Source: DATFNV01 sp035266225 (GTDB lineage Bacteria > Planctomycetota > Planctomycetia > Gemmatales > Gemmataceae). Taken from it: a stretch of DNA of 25,996 bases. The position numbers and the translations under genes are program-made. Of this stretch, positions 1-6,139 are shown in pieces (the first letter of the stretch is position 1; every line of letters starts with the position of its first letter). A model generated the notes under the pieces. That model saw nothing but the letters and a program-made list of their open reading frames with translations, was not told the origin of the DNA and did no database searches. The stretch lies in NCBI GenBank assembly GCA_035266225.1, contig DATFNV010000303.1:1-25996 (forward strand). Direction: 5' to 3'.

Positions 1-1222
1 CCAGCTCCTGGACGAACGTCCGCACGTCGATGCCCTGCTTCTTCGCCTCCTCCTCGGACAGGCCGACGTGCGCCACCTCCGGGTCGGTGTAGGTACACCA
101 CGGGATGATCAGGGCGCTGACCCGACCCGTGGGGAAAAAGAGGGCGTTCTGGATGGCGAGGCGCGCCATCGCGTCGGCGGCGTGGGTGAACTTGTAGCGC
201 GAACAGACGTCTCCGGCGGCGAAGATGCGGCGATTGCTGGTTCGCAGCCGATCGTCTACCTTGACGCCCTGTTTCGCGTCGTATTCCACGCCGGCGGCCT
301 CGAGGTTCAGCCCCTCCACGTTCGGCGCCCGGCCGACGCCGACGAGGACGGTGTCGGCGCGCAGCTCGCGCGCCTGGCCGTCCCGCTCCAGGTGCAGCAC
401 GGTGTCGGGGCCTTGCTTGTCGGCGCGTAGCACCCTGGCAGTGAGCAGCAGGTCGATGCCGTCGTGGCGCAGGGCCGTCTCGACGAGGGCGGCGGCGTCG
501 CGGTCCTCGCGCGGCATGACCTGCGGCCGGTTGCCGACCAGCGACACCGCGGAGCCGAAACGGGCGAACGCCTGCGCCAGCTCGCAGCCGATCGGCCCCG
601 CCCCGATCACCGCCAGGCGGCGCGGCAATTCGGTCAGCGAGAAGACCGTCTCGTTGGTGAGGTAGCCGGCTTCCGCAAGCCCGGGGACGTCCGGCCGGGC
701 GGCGCGGGCCCCGGTGGCGATGACGGCACGGGCGAAGCGCAGGATGCGCCCGCCGACCTCGACGCTGTCGGGGCCGGTGAAGCGCGCCTGGCCGAAGAAG
801 ACGTCCACGCCGAGGCCGCGGAAGCGCTGGGCCGAGTCGTTCGGGCTGATCCCCGCCCGCAGCCGGCGCATGCGTTCCATGGCGGCGGGGAAGTCCACGC
901 GAGCCCCCGGCGGCACCGCAACGCCGTAGTCGTTGGCGTCGCGCACCTCGGCGGAGGCGCGAGCGGCGCGGATGAGCGCCTTGGACGGCACGCAGCCGAC
1001 GTTGAGGCAGTCGCCGCCGAGGAGGTCGCGCTCAACGAGAGCCACCTTCGCCCCGAGGCCGGCCGCGCCCGCCGCCGTCACCAGCCCCGCGGTGCCAGCG
1101 CCGATGACGACGAGGTTGTAGCAGGCCGCCGGCTCGGGGTTGGCCCAGTCCGGCGGATGGATCCGGCTGACCAGCTCGCGGTTATACACGTCGTCGGGCA
1201 GCACCTGCGGCGCCTCAGTCAT
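1..1222 (-). CDS. Mercuric-reductase-like FAD/NAD(P) disulfide oxidoreductase, C-terminus outside window
   Basis: This is a flavoprotein disulfide oxidoreductase of the dihydrolipoyl dehydrogenase/mercuric reductase superfamily, probably cytoplasmic. 407 codons are visible and the C-terminal dimerisation domain lies beyond the left edge. Visible motifs are an FAD-binding GAGTAGL near residues 41-47, the redox-active disulfide GGDCLNVGCVPSK with Cys72 and Cys77, an NAD(P)-binding GAGPIGCELA around residue 180, and the second FAD motif AAGDVC near residue 340. There is no N-terminal HMA (mercury-binding) domain. The family usually runs about 480-510 residues, so roughly 80-100 are missing. The ATG at 1222 overlaps the stop of the TVP38 gene upstream by 8 bp (ATGACTGA), so the two are translationally coupled. 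This pairing, sometimes fused, is known in other bacteria. True mercury reduction is not supported, because no mer genes are nearby and the C-terminal cysteine pair cannot be seen. Membrane-linked redox work is an inference. Confidence 0.88.
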   Translation of the reverse strand, partial: MTEAPQVLPDDVYNRELVSRIHPPDWANPEPAACYNLVVIGAGTAGLVTAAGAAGLGAKVALVERDLLGGDCLNVGCVPSKALIRAARASAEVRDANDYGVAVPPGARVDFPAAMERMRRLRAGISPNDSAQRFRGLGVDVFFGQARFTGPDSVEVGGRILRFARAVIATGARAARPDVPGLAEAGYLTNETVFSLTELPRRLAVIGAGPIGCELAQAFARFGSAVSLVGNRPQVMPREDRDAAALVETALRHDGIDLLLTARVLRADKQGPDTVLHLERDGQARELRADTVLVGVGRAPNVEGLNLEAAGVEYDAKQGVKVDDRLRTSNRRIFAAGDVCSRYKFTHAADAMARLAIQNALFFPTGRVSALIIPWCTYTDPEVAHVGLSEEEAKKQGIDVRTFVQEL

Positions 1223-1931
1223 GGGGAACTCCTTGCGGCGTAGTGGGGACGACCTGCCGCAGCGCGTTCCGCGCGATGCGTGTGACAAGGACGGTCACGA
1301 GAGCGGTCACCGCCAGCCCGACCCAGAAGAAGACCGTCTGCGCCGGCGTGCGCTCGACGTTTCCCGCGGCCAGGTCGGCGACGTCGTGGATCGCCGAGCC
1401 GAGGTAGACGTAGAGGACCGTCCCCGGCAGCATACCGATCCAGGAGGCGATGAGATAATCCCGGAAACGGACCTTCGTCAGTCCGAAGGTGTAGTTCAGC
1501 AACGTGAACGGGAAGACGGGGGAAAGTCGCGTGAGGAAGACGATCTTGAAGCCGTTCTCGGCGACGGCCTGGTCGAGGGCGCGGAACTTCGGGTTGGCCG
1601 CGACCTTCGCCGCGACCCAGGCGCGGAAAAGTGTGCGGCCCAGCCAGAACGCGAGCACCGCCGTCGTCACGCTGCTCAGCGAAACGACGACCGTACCGAA
1701 AACGACGCCGAAAGCGAAGCCGGCGCCGAGGGTCAGGATCGAGCCGGGAATCGCGAGGCCGGCGACGGCGTAGACGAGTCCGAACACCAGCGCCCCCCAC
1801 CAGCCGAGGCCCTGCACCCAATCGACGAAGTCGGCGAGGTACTGCTTGATGGGCAGGAGAACGAATGCGGCGACGACGGCGACAATGAGGATCAGTCCGG
1901 CGAAGGCGCGGGGGGCAGTGGATTTCGTCAT
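1215..1931 (-). CDS. TVP38/TMEM64 (SNARE-associated/DedA-like) membrane protein
   Basis: This 238-residue integral membrane protein belongs to the TVP38/TMEM64 family. About five or six hydrophobic segments are visible, the first at residues 10-28. The family core is clear: FLTRLSPVFPFTLLNYTFG near residues 130-150, followed by a segment ending in GMLPGTVLYVYLGS. Members of this superfamily are linked to lipid scrambling or transport, but the substrate here is unknown. The ATG at 1931 was preferred to in-frame upstream starts because the protein begins directly with the first membrane helix and is preceded by an AAGGA ribosome binding site. The upstream extension reads as non-natural low-complexity sequence. 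The last codons overlap the start of the flavoprotein gene, so the two products probably work together. The spacer to the preceding PIN gene is 109 bp. Confidence 0.88.
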   Translation of the reverse strand: MTKSTAPRAFAGLILIVAVVAAFVLLPIKQYLADFVDWVQGLGWWGALVFGLVYAVAGLAIPGSILTLGAGFAFGVVFGTVVVSLSSVTTAVLAFWLGRTLFRAWVAAKVAANPKFRALDQAVAENGFKIVFLTRLSPVFPFTLLNYTFGLTKVRFRDYLIASWIGMLPGTVLYVYLGSAIHDVADLAAGNVERTPAQTVFFWVGLAVTALVTVLVTRIARNALRQVVPTTPQGVPHD

Positions 1932-2040
1932 GGCAGATCCTTCCCTGTCGGCGCCCCGCCGGGTCTTCAGCGAGGCCCTTCTGCCGCTTTTGATGCCGGG
2001 ATGGCAGGCTCGGTTACGGAAGTGCGAGATCCCTGCGAAC

Positions 2041-2463
2041 TCAGACGGTCCAATCCTCGACCTTGAGCCCGTCGATTTTGTGGAAGTCTCGCAGGTTTCT
2101 GGAGAGGAGGGTCGCGTCATGAGCGAGGACGATGGCCGCCATCTTCCGGTCCATCGTCCCGACGCCAAGCCGGAGCCCGCTCAGCCGTTGAAACTCATCG
2201 GCCGCAGCCTGATCGAACTCCAGCACCTGAATCTGGCAGTAAATGGCCAGGTGGCGGCGCAACTTCTTGTAGCCATCGAGTTGACGGTCGAGCGTGCGGG
2301 CTTTCGCCAGGTAGGCCAGCCAGCCCCGTGTTTGCTCTTCATAAGTGACGATCGTGGTTGCCTTGTCCGAAGGAGGGAGCGGATCGAGCCGCGCCGCCAG
2401 GCGCAGGGCATCGTCATTGCCCCGTTCAAAGAGGCTCATATGATCGGTATCGAGGATGACCAT
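2041..2463 (-). CDS. PIN-domain ribonuclease toxin, VapC-like
   Basis: The 140-residue product is a single PIN domain. Its N-terminus MVILDTDHMSLFER supplies the first acidic metal ligand (Asp5). A middle acidic region (TYEEQTRGW, about residues 47-55) and a C-terminal GTMDRKMAAIVLAH...LRDFHKIDGLKVEDW block supply the remaining conserved aspartates. PIN toxins of type II modules cleave RNA, often tRNA or rRNA, in a Mg-dependent way; the target here is unknown. The ATG at 2463 is chosen because Met-Val-Ile-Leu-Asp is the usual PIN beginning, and the 35 residues upstream in the longer reading frame overlap the antitoxin gene. The start lies 1 bp after the stop of the small gene upstream, which is the usual antitoxin-toxin arrangement. 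The length of 140 residues matches the family. Confidence 0.87.
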   Translation of the reverse strand: MVILDTDHMSLFERGNDDALRLAARLDPLPPSDKATTIVTYEEQTRGWLAYLAKARTLDRQLDGYKKLRRHLAIYCQIQVLEFDQAAADEFQRLSGLRLGVGTMDRKMAAIVLAHDATLLSRNLRDFHKIDGLKVEDWTV

Positions 2464-2464
2464 G

Positions 2465-2680
2465 TCACGTCTTTCTCGCCGGCCGCGCCTTCCGTGGCTT
2501 GCGGCGCAGCGACTCGCGGTACTCCCGCCCCAGGCGCATCGCTTCCTCAAACGCGGGGTCGTCGGCAAAAGCCCCCCAGACCACTTCCTTCCACGGGTCC
2601 GCGCCGTCGATTTTCACTTTCAGCTGAGCAATCTCGGCCTCCAGCGCCGCGACGCGGTCTTCGATTTTGACGGTAGCCAT
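2465..2680 (-). CDS. Probable cognate antitoxin of the PIN toxin (71 aa, coiled-coil N-terminus)
   Basis: This short acidic-then-basic protein has an N-terminal heptad-like segment (DRVAALEAEIAQLKVKI, residues 8-24) that should form a coiled coil. A Trp-containing linker and the segment DPAFEEAMRLGREYRESLR (about 41-59) follow, then a Lys/Arg-rich tail. It lacks the AbrB, MetJ/RHH or Phd fold signatures of standard VapB proteins, although the architecture resembles small proteins I recall upstream of PIN genes in planctomycetes and cyanobacteria. The start at 2680 has a strong GAAGGAG site. The gene sits 14 bp after metG and 1 bp before the toxin, so it is probably co-transcribed with both. 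The antitoxin role is inferred from position and size; no DNA-binding motif could be assigned with confidence. Confidence 0.75.
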   Translation of the reverse strand: MATVKIEDRVAALEAEIAQLKVKIDGADPWKEVVWGAFADDPAFEEAMRLGREYRESLRRKPRKARPARKT

Positions 2681-2694
2681 TGCCTTCTCCTTCG

Positions 2695-4332
2695 TTACGC
2701 GATCCGCGGGAACAGCGCCTTTACTTTACCACCCTCCAGCGCCGCTGTCACGCGCAGGTCAGTCGCCCGCCGCGACTGCGCCCACACGTCCTCGCAGCAC
2801 ACCGACTCCCACGTCTGCGGGAAGTTGAAGCCGCGGTAGATCGTCTCCGCCGTCTTCGGCAGGAACGGCTTCAGCAGGATCGACACCGCCCGCAGCTGCT
2901 CGACCAGGTCGAGCATCACCTGTTTCGCCGCCTCCTTGTCCGTCTTCACCAGCTTCCACGGCTCCTTGCGGTCGGCGTATTGGTTGGTCGGAACGAGCAC
3001 CTGCTGCCAGATCGCCTGCAGCGCCTGGTTGTAGCGGCACGCCTCGATGTGCCCCTCCACCTGCTTCACGGTCGTCTCGAGGTCCACCTGGGTGTAAATC
3101 ACGCCCGGCTCGGCGTCAGAATCTGCGACCAGGTGTCCGTCGTAGTTCTTGGCAATGATCGTGATCACGCGGCTGTACAGGTTGCCGAGGTAGTTCGCCA
3201 GGTCGGCGTTGTACACGTCGGCGAAGCGCTGCCAGCTGAACTCGCCGTCGCCGGGGAACGGACACTCGCGCAGGAAATAGTAGCGGAACGCCTCCGCGCT
3301 GAACTTGCTGATGATGTCCATCGGCTCGACGACATTGCCCAGCGACTTACTGATCTTCTCCGTGACCCCCGTCTCTTCGTTCTTGACGTAGACGAAGCCG
3401 TGGCCGAAGACGTTGCGCGGCGGCTCGATCCCGGCCGCGAAGCACATCGCCGGCCACAGGGCGCAGTGGAAGCGCGTGATGTCCTTGCCGATGAAATGCA
3501 CGTCGGCCGGCCACCACTTACGGAACCGCTCCTCGTCCGAACCGTAGCCGATGGCCGTGACGTAGTTCAAGAGCGCGTCGAACCAGACGTAAATGGTGAA
3601 CTGCGGATCGAAGGGGATCGGAATGCCCCAGTTCTGCCCGGTACGGCTGATGTTGACGTCTTGCAGCCCACCCTGGACGTAGGCCAGCACCTCGTTGCGG
3701 CGACTCTCCGGCTGAATAAAGTCCGGATACTCCTCGTAGAAGCGCAGCAGTTGGTCCTGAAACTTCGACTGCGCGAAGTAGTAGCACGGCTCGCTACGGC
3801 GCACCGGCGGCACTTTGTGGTCGGGGCAGACGCCTCCGGACTCGGCGATCTCCTTCTCCGTCTTGAACGACTCGCAGCCCTCGCAGTACAGCCCCTCGTA
3901 CGTCCCCTTGTAGATGTGGCCGTTGTCGTGGACCTTCTGGATGAACTTGCGGCAACCGTCCTGGTGGCGCTTGTCGCTGGTCTGGATGAAGTCGTCGTAG
4001 CTGACCTCCAGGGCGCGCCACACCTCCTGGAACTGCCGGGCCATCTCGTCACAGTACGCCTTCGGATCCTGGTCCAGCTCGGCGGCCTTCTTCGCCACCT
4101 TGACGGTGTTCTCGTCGTTGCCCATCAGGAAGAAGACCTCGTAGCCCTCCTGGCGGCGGTAGCGCGCCTGCACGTCGGCGCCGAGCTTCTCGAAGGCGGT
4201 GCCGATGTGCGGCCGGCTGTTCGGGTAGTCGATGGCGGTCGTCTGATACCAGCGGGGTGCGTCGGCCACGGCGGTCGTCTCCTTCCCATCCTCGGGCGAT
4301 GCGTCAATCCGGCGAACGTCTTCTCTCTTCAT
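2695..4332 (-). CDS. metG: Methionyl-tRNA synthetase
   Basis: This class I aminoacyl-tRNA synthetase charges tRNA-Met with methionine in the cytoplasm. It is 545 residues long, the short form without a C-terminal EMAP-like tRNA-binding domain. A Rossmann-fold catalytic core opens with YPNSRPHIGTAFEK, so the HIGH motif (residues 42-45) reads HIGT. The connective insertion carries zinc-type ligands in YCEGCESF and VCPDHK. The second signature is KISKS at residues 326-330. The motifs WFDALLNY and GKDITRFHC are also typical, and the anticodon-binding helical domain runs to the LFPRI end. The ATG at 4332 has only a weak ribosome binding site, but it gives the usual N-terminal spacing to the HIGH motif. 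In-frame extension further upstream runs over the MBL gene in another frame and is not credible. It starts 20 bp after the MBL gene stop. Confidence 0.96.
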   Translation of the reverse strand: MKREDVRRIDASPEDGKETTAVADAPRWYQTTAIDYPNSRPHIGTAFEKLGADVQARYRRQEGYEVFFLMGNDENTVKVAKKAAELDQDPKAYCDEMARQFQEVWRALEVSYDDFIQTSDKRHQDGCRKFIQKVHDNGHIYKGTYEGLYCEGCESFKTEKEIAESGGVCPDHKVPPVRRSEPCYYFAQSKFQDQLLRFYEEYPDFIQPESRRNEVLAYVQGGLQDVNISRTGQNWGIPIPFDPQFTIYVWFDALLNYVTAIGYGSDEERFRKWWPADVHFIGKDITRFHCALWPAMCFAAGIEPPRNVFGHGFVYVKNEETGVTEKISKSLGNVVEPMDIISKFSAEAFRYYFLRECPFPGDGEFSWQRFADVYNADLANYLGNLYSRVITIIAKNYDGHLVADSDAEPGVIYTQVDLETTVKQVEGHIEACRYNQALQAIWQQVLVPTNQYADRKEPWKLVKTDKEAAKQVMLDLVEQLRAVSILLKPFLPKTAETIYRGFNFPQTWESVCCEDVWAQSRRATDLRVTAALEGGKVKALFPRIA

Positions 4333-4352
4333 ACCATGACGGCGGGCCGCGG

Positions 4353-5021
4353 TCACGGGTTCGCCGCCGCGCCGGGGAGGCGGGCCACGAATCGTTCCAG
4401 CGCCTCCGGGTCGCGCAGCGGCGGGCCGTGGCCGAAGCAGACCACCGACGGCCGCAACGAGAGCAATTGGCGGGCCGAGTCGCGGTTGCGCGCCGGGTCG
4501 AGGGAGAAGACGCGCGGCGGCTCGCGCAGGCCCGGCCGGCCGGTGATCAGGTTGACGTTGGCCAGCACGTCGCCGGCGATCACCACTCGATCCGACTCGC
4601 GGAAGTAGAAGACGTGGCCCGAGGTGTGTCCCGGGGCGTGGACGACGCGGAAGCCGGCCACCTCGTCGCCGTCGCGCAACACCCGGCCGACCGGGTACGG
4701 CCCCAGATCCACCAGCGGCGCGACCAGGGGCGGCAACCGCGGGTACATCGGCTGCCGCCCCTCCATGACGGGGGCGTCCGCCTCGTGGCAGGCGAGCGGC
4801 ACGCCCAGCGTGCGGCAGACCAGGGCAGCCGAGCCCCGGTGGTCCGGGTGGCAGTGCGTCAGCGCCACTAGCGACACCGGACGGCGGCGCAGCGTCCGGA
4901 GGAGGCGCCGGCCCGCCCAGCGCGTGCCGGTGTCGATGAGCACGTCCTCGACGAGGTACTCGTTGATCGCGTAGGGCGGGATGCCTTCGAGCAGCCACAC
5001 GCCGGGCGCCACGGGTTCCAT
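4353..5021 (-). CDS. MBL-fold metallo-hydrolase
   Basis: This 222-residue protein is a single metallo-beta-lactamase-fold domain. The metal-binding signature THCHPDHRG supplies His56, His58, Asp60 and His61. Later ligands are in APGHTSGH (about residues 130-137), AGDV (about 149-152) and FGHGPPL (about 195-201). There is no signal peptide, so it is probably cytoplasmic. Proteins of this type hydrolyse thioesters (glyoxalase II-like), lactones or phosphodiesters; the sequence alone does not decide which. The ATG at 5021 is preceded by GAGGA at suitable spacing. It is the first gene of the minus-strand series leading into metG, which starts only 20 bp after this stop. Co-transcription with metG is likely, but no functional link is evident. 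Confidence 0.9.
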   Translation of the reverse strand: MEPVAPGVWLLEGIPPYAINEYLVEDVLIDTGTRWAGRRLLRTLRRRPVSLVALTHCHPDHRGSAALVCRTLGVPLACHEADAPVMEGRQPMYPRLPPLVAPLVDLGPYPVGRVLRDGDEVAGFRVVHAPGHTSGHVFYFRESDRVVIAGDVLANVNLITGRPGLREPPRVFSLDPARNRDSARQLLSLRPSVVCFGHGPPLRDPEALERFVARLPGAAANP

Positions 5022-5363
5022 GAGCGGTCCTCGTTCCGGCCGCGGGGATCACCATCGCGAGGATAGTGTAGCGGCTCCAAGGATCCCTCACCCCCGACCC
5101 CTCGTCCCGGTACGCCACAAGAGTGTTCGGCAAAGGGGTTGCCGGCCGGTCCTTACCCCGAAGGGCTTGGCTGTCACAGCCGTGGGTCGCGCGGTGTCGG
5201 GCGACAGTTGGTAGGCGACGATGCGGCGTCGTACGATGTCCTGGGACTGCGCCAGGAACTCGGAAGGGCCGGGAGCCGCTTGCGGCTTAGCGGATTCCAG
5301 CTTCCGCTAAGCCGCAAGCGGCTTTCGCAACAGACTCTACGTCGCAAGCGGCAACGAGGACTC
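5022..5363. other. Gene-free spacer between divergent MBL and SWIM genes
   Basis: These 342 bases separate divergently transcribed genes and must hold promoters for both, but no convincing -35/-10 pair was found. The stretch contains a short GGCTG/CAGCC mini-palindrome near 5168-5180 and a C-rich run near 5087-5105 of the type CCCTCACCCCCGACCCCT, which resembles intergenic repeats. It also contains the perfect 21-bp inverted repeat listed separately. A further partial copy of the repeat core (CGCAAGCGGC) occurs at 5343-5352, just before the next gene. Confidence 0.6.
5274..5323. repeat. Perfect 21-bp inverted repeat with 8-nt loop
   Basis: The left arm at 5274-5294 (AGCCGCTTGCGG...GCGGA) is exactly complementary to the right arm at 5303-5323, with TTCCAGCT between them. 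It lies 41 bp upstream of the SWIM gene start, inside a spacer between divergent genes, so it is not a simple terminator for either. There is no T-tract. A dispersed palindromic repeat or an RNA/DNA structural regulatory site is more likely. Confidence 0.85.
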
Positions 5364-5663
5364 ATGGCCGTCCCCACCACCCCGGAGCGCGTGATCCGCC
5401 TGGTCCGGCCGACGACGATCGACGGCGTCGGCGCCTTCAGCGTGCGCGTCGGCACCCGGACGACGTATTACGCCCTCCACGAAATCCGCTGCGACATCGG
5501 CGGCCGCGGCTTCGCGGTACACCGCCTCGGCCTCGGCGAGCTGTACCACGTCCGCGTCGGCGGCCCGGCCGAGTGCTCCTGCGAGTGCCTCGGTTTCCTG
5601 CGCTACGGCCGCTGCCGACACGTCCTCGGATTGCAGGCGCTGCTGAAGCGCGGCCTGCTCTGA
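5364..5663 (+). CDS. Small SWIM-type zinc-finger protein
   Basis: This 99-residue protein has a C-terminal zinc motif CSCECLGFLRYGRCRHVLGL (about residues 71-90) that fits the SWIM pattern CxC...CxH. The N-terminal 60 residues (IRLVRP...VGAFSVRVGTRTTYYALHEI) look like a small beta-rich domain. SWIM domains bind nucleic acid or protein and are normally part of SNF2 helicases, transposases or MEKK-type proteins. Here the module stands almost alone. The ATG at 5364 was chosen over earlier in-frame codons because GAGGA sits at good spacing and the sequence upstream is the inverted repeat. No partner gene is evident: the neighbours are the divergent MBL gene and a pseudogene. The specific function is unknown. 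Confidence 0.72.
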   Translation: MAVPTTPERVIRLVRPTTIDGVGAFSVRVGTRTTYYALHEIRCDIGGRGFAVHRLGLGELYHVRVGGPAECSCECLGFLRYGRCRHVLGLQALLKRGLL

Positions 5664-5680
5664 CCCGGCGGCCGGGAAGT

Positions 5681-6047
5681 GCGATTCTCCTGGCCGACCC
5701 GCGGCCCGCGTGGCATAATGCCTCAATCACTCGACGGATGCCTTCCCCCTGCCCCGGCGCCCTGCCGCGCGGCGGCAGGCGGCGGTCACGGACGTGACCT
5801 AGATGCCCTCTGGAGTGTTGACTCCGCCGGCCGCGCCCGGGAGGTCGTGCCGCCATGCCAATAGCCGCCGACGTTCAACTCGGGCAGGGCGTGAAGATCT
5901 TCCACCCCGACCTCGTGAACCTCTACGGCTGCGCGATCGGCCCGGACACCAAAATCGGCACCTTCGTCGAGGTGCAGAAGAACGCGGTCATCGGGGCGGT
6001 CGTCAGCGACCTGCGGCCCCCGCGCCTCGCCGAGGTGCAGCGCCGCT
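5681..6047 (+). repeat. Upstream copy of a leader plus acetyltransferase duplication, internally deleted
   Basis: This direct repeat corresponds to 7751-8066 and then 8489-8537. The shared leader includes GCGA-TCTCC, CATAAT and ATCACTCGACGGATG at matching spacing (141 versus 139 bp before the ATG). The first 144 coding bases differ at 17 positions by hand count, about 88% identity. A stretch equal to 422 bp of the downstream copy (8067-8488) is missing. The following 49 bases match the dehydrogenase gene with one substitution. The join falls in a shared GGCG. Confidence 0.88.
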
Positions 6048-6139
6048 CGGGGCGCGGTAGACGTGGTAGCGGCCCGCGCAGAATACCTCTGGCTCCGTGT
6101 AGGGCCAGCTGCATCTGGCCTGCGGCGGGCTCAGTTTGA
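5855..6139 (+). pseudogene. Chimeric remnant: acetyltransferase N-terminus fused to a scrap of Gfo/Idh/MocA dehydrogenase
   Basis: The reading frame starts like the intact acetyltransferase at 7923 (MPIAADVQLGQGVKIFHPDL and on to KNAVIGA, residues 1-48). It then continues in frame as VVSDLRPPRLAEVQRR, which is residues 30-45 of the intact dehydrogenase at 8402. Past about 6047 it runs into sequence antisense to the GT39-like gene and stops at 6139. The acetyltransferase has lost about two thirds of its helix coils and the dehydrogenase keeps only part of its nucleotide-binding fold, so neither can work. The start still has a GGGAGG ribosome site and a leader similar to that of the intact operon, so a 94-residue peptide could in principle be made. 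The likeliest origin is a second copy of the operon head that collapsed by deletion. Confidence 0.85.

Noticed and set aside
1..1222. Assignment of the flavoprotein as a genuine mercuric reductase (merA)
   Set aside because: There is no HMA domain, no mer genes nearby and the C-terminal Cys pair is not visible; only the superfamily is supported.
2680..4608. A 642-codon plus-strand frame
   Set aside because: It is the complement of metG, with low-complexity Leu/Val/Arg/Asp composition and no domain.
4333..5133. In-frame N-terminal extension of the methionyl-tRNA synthetase to 812 codons
   Set aside because: It covers the MBL-fold gene in another frame and has Arg/Ala/Pro-rich non-protein character; the synthetase starts normally at 4332.
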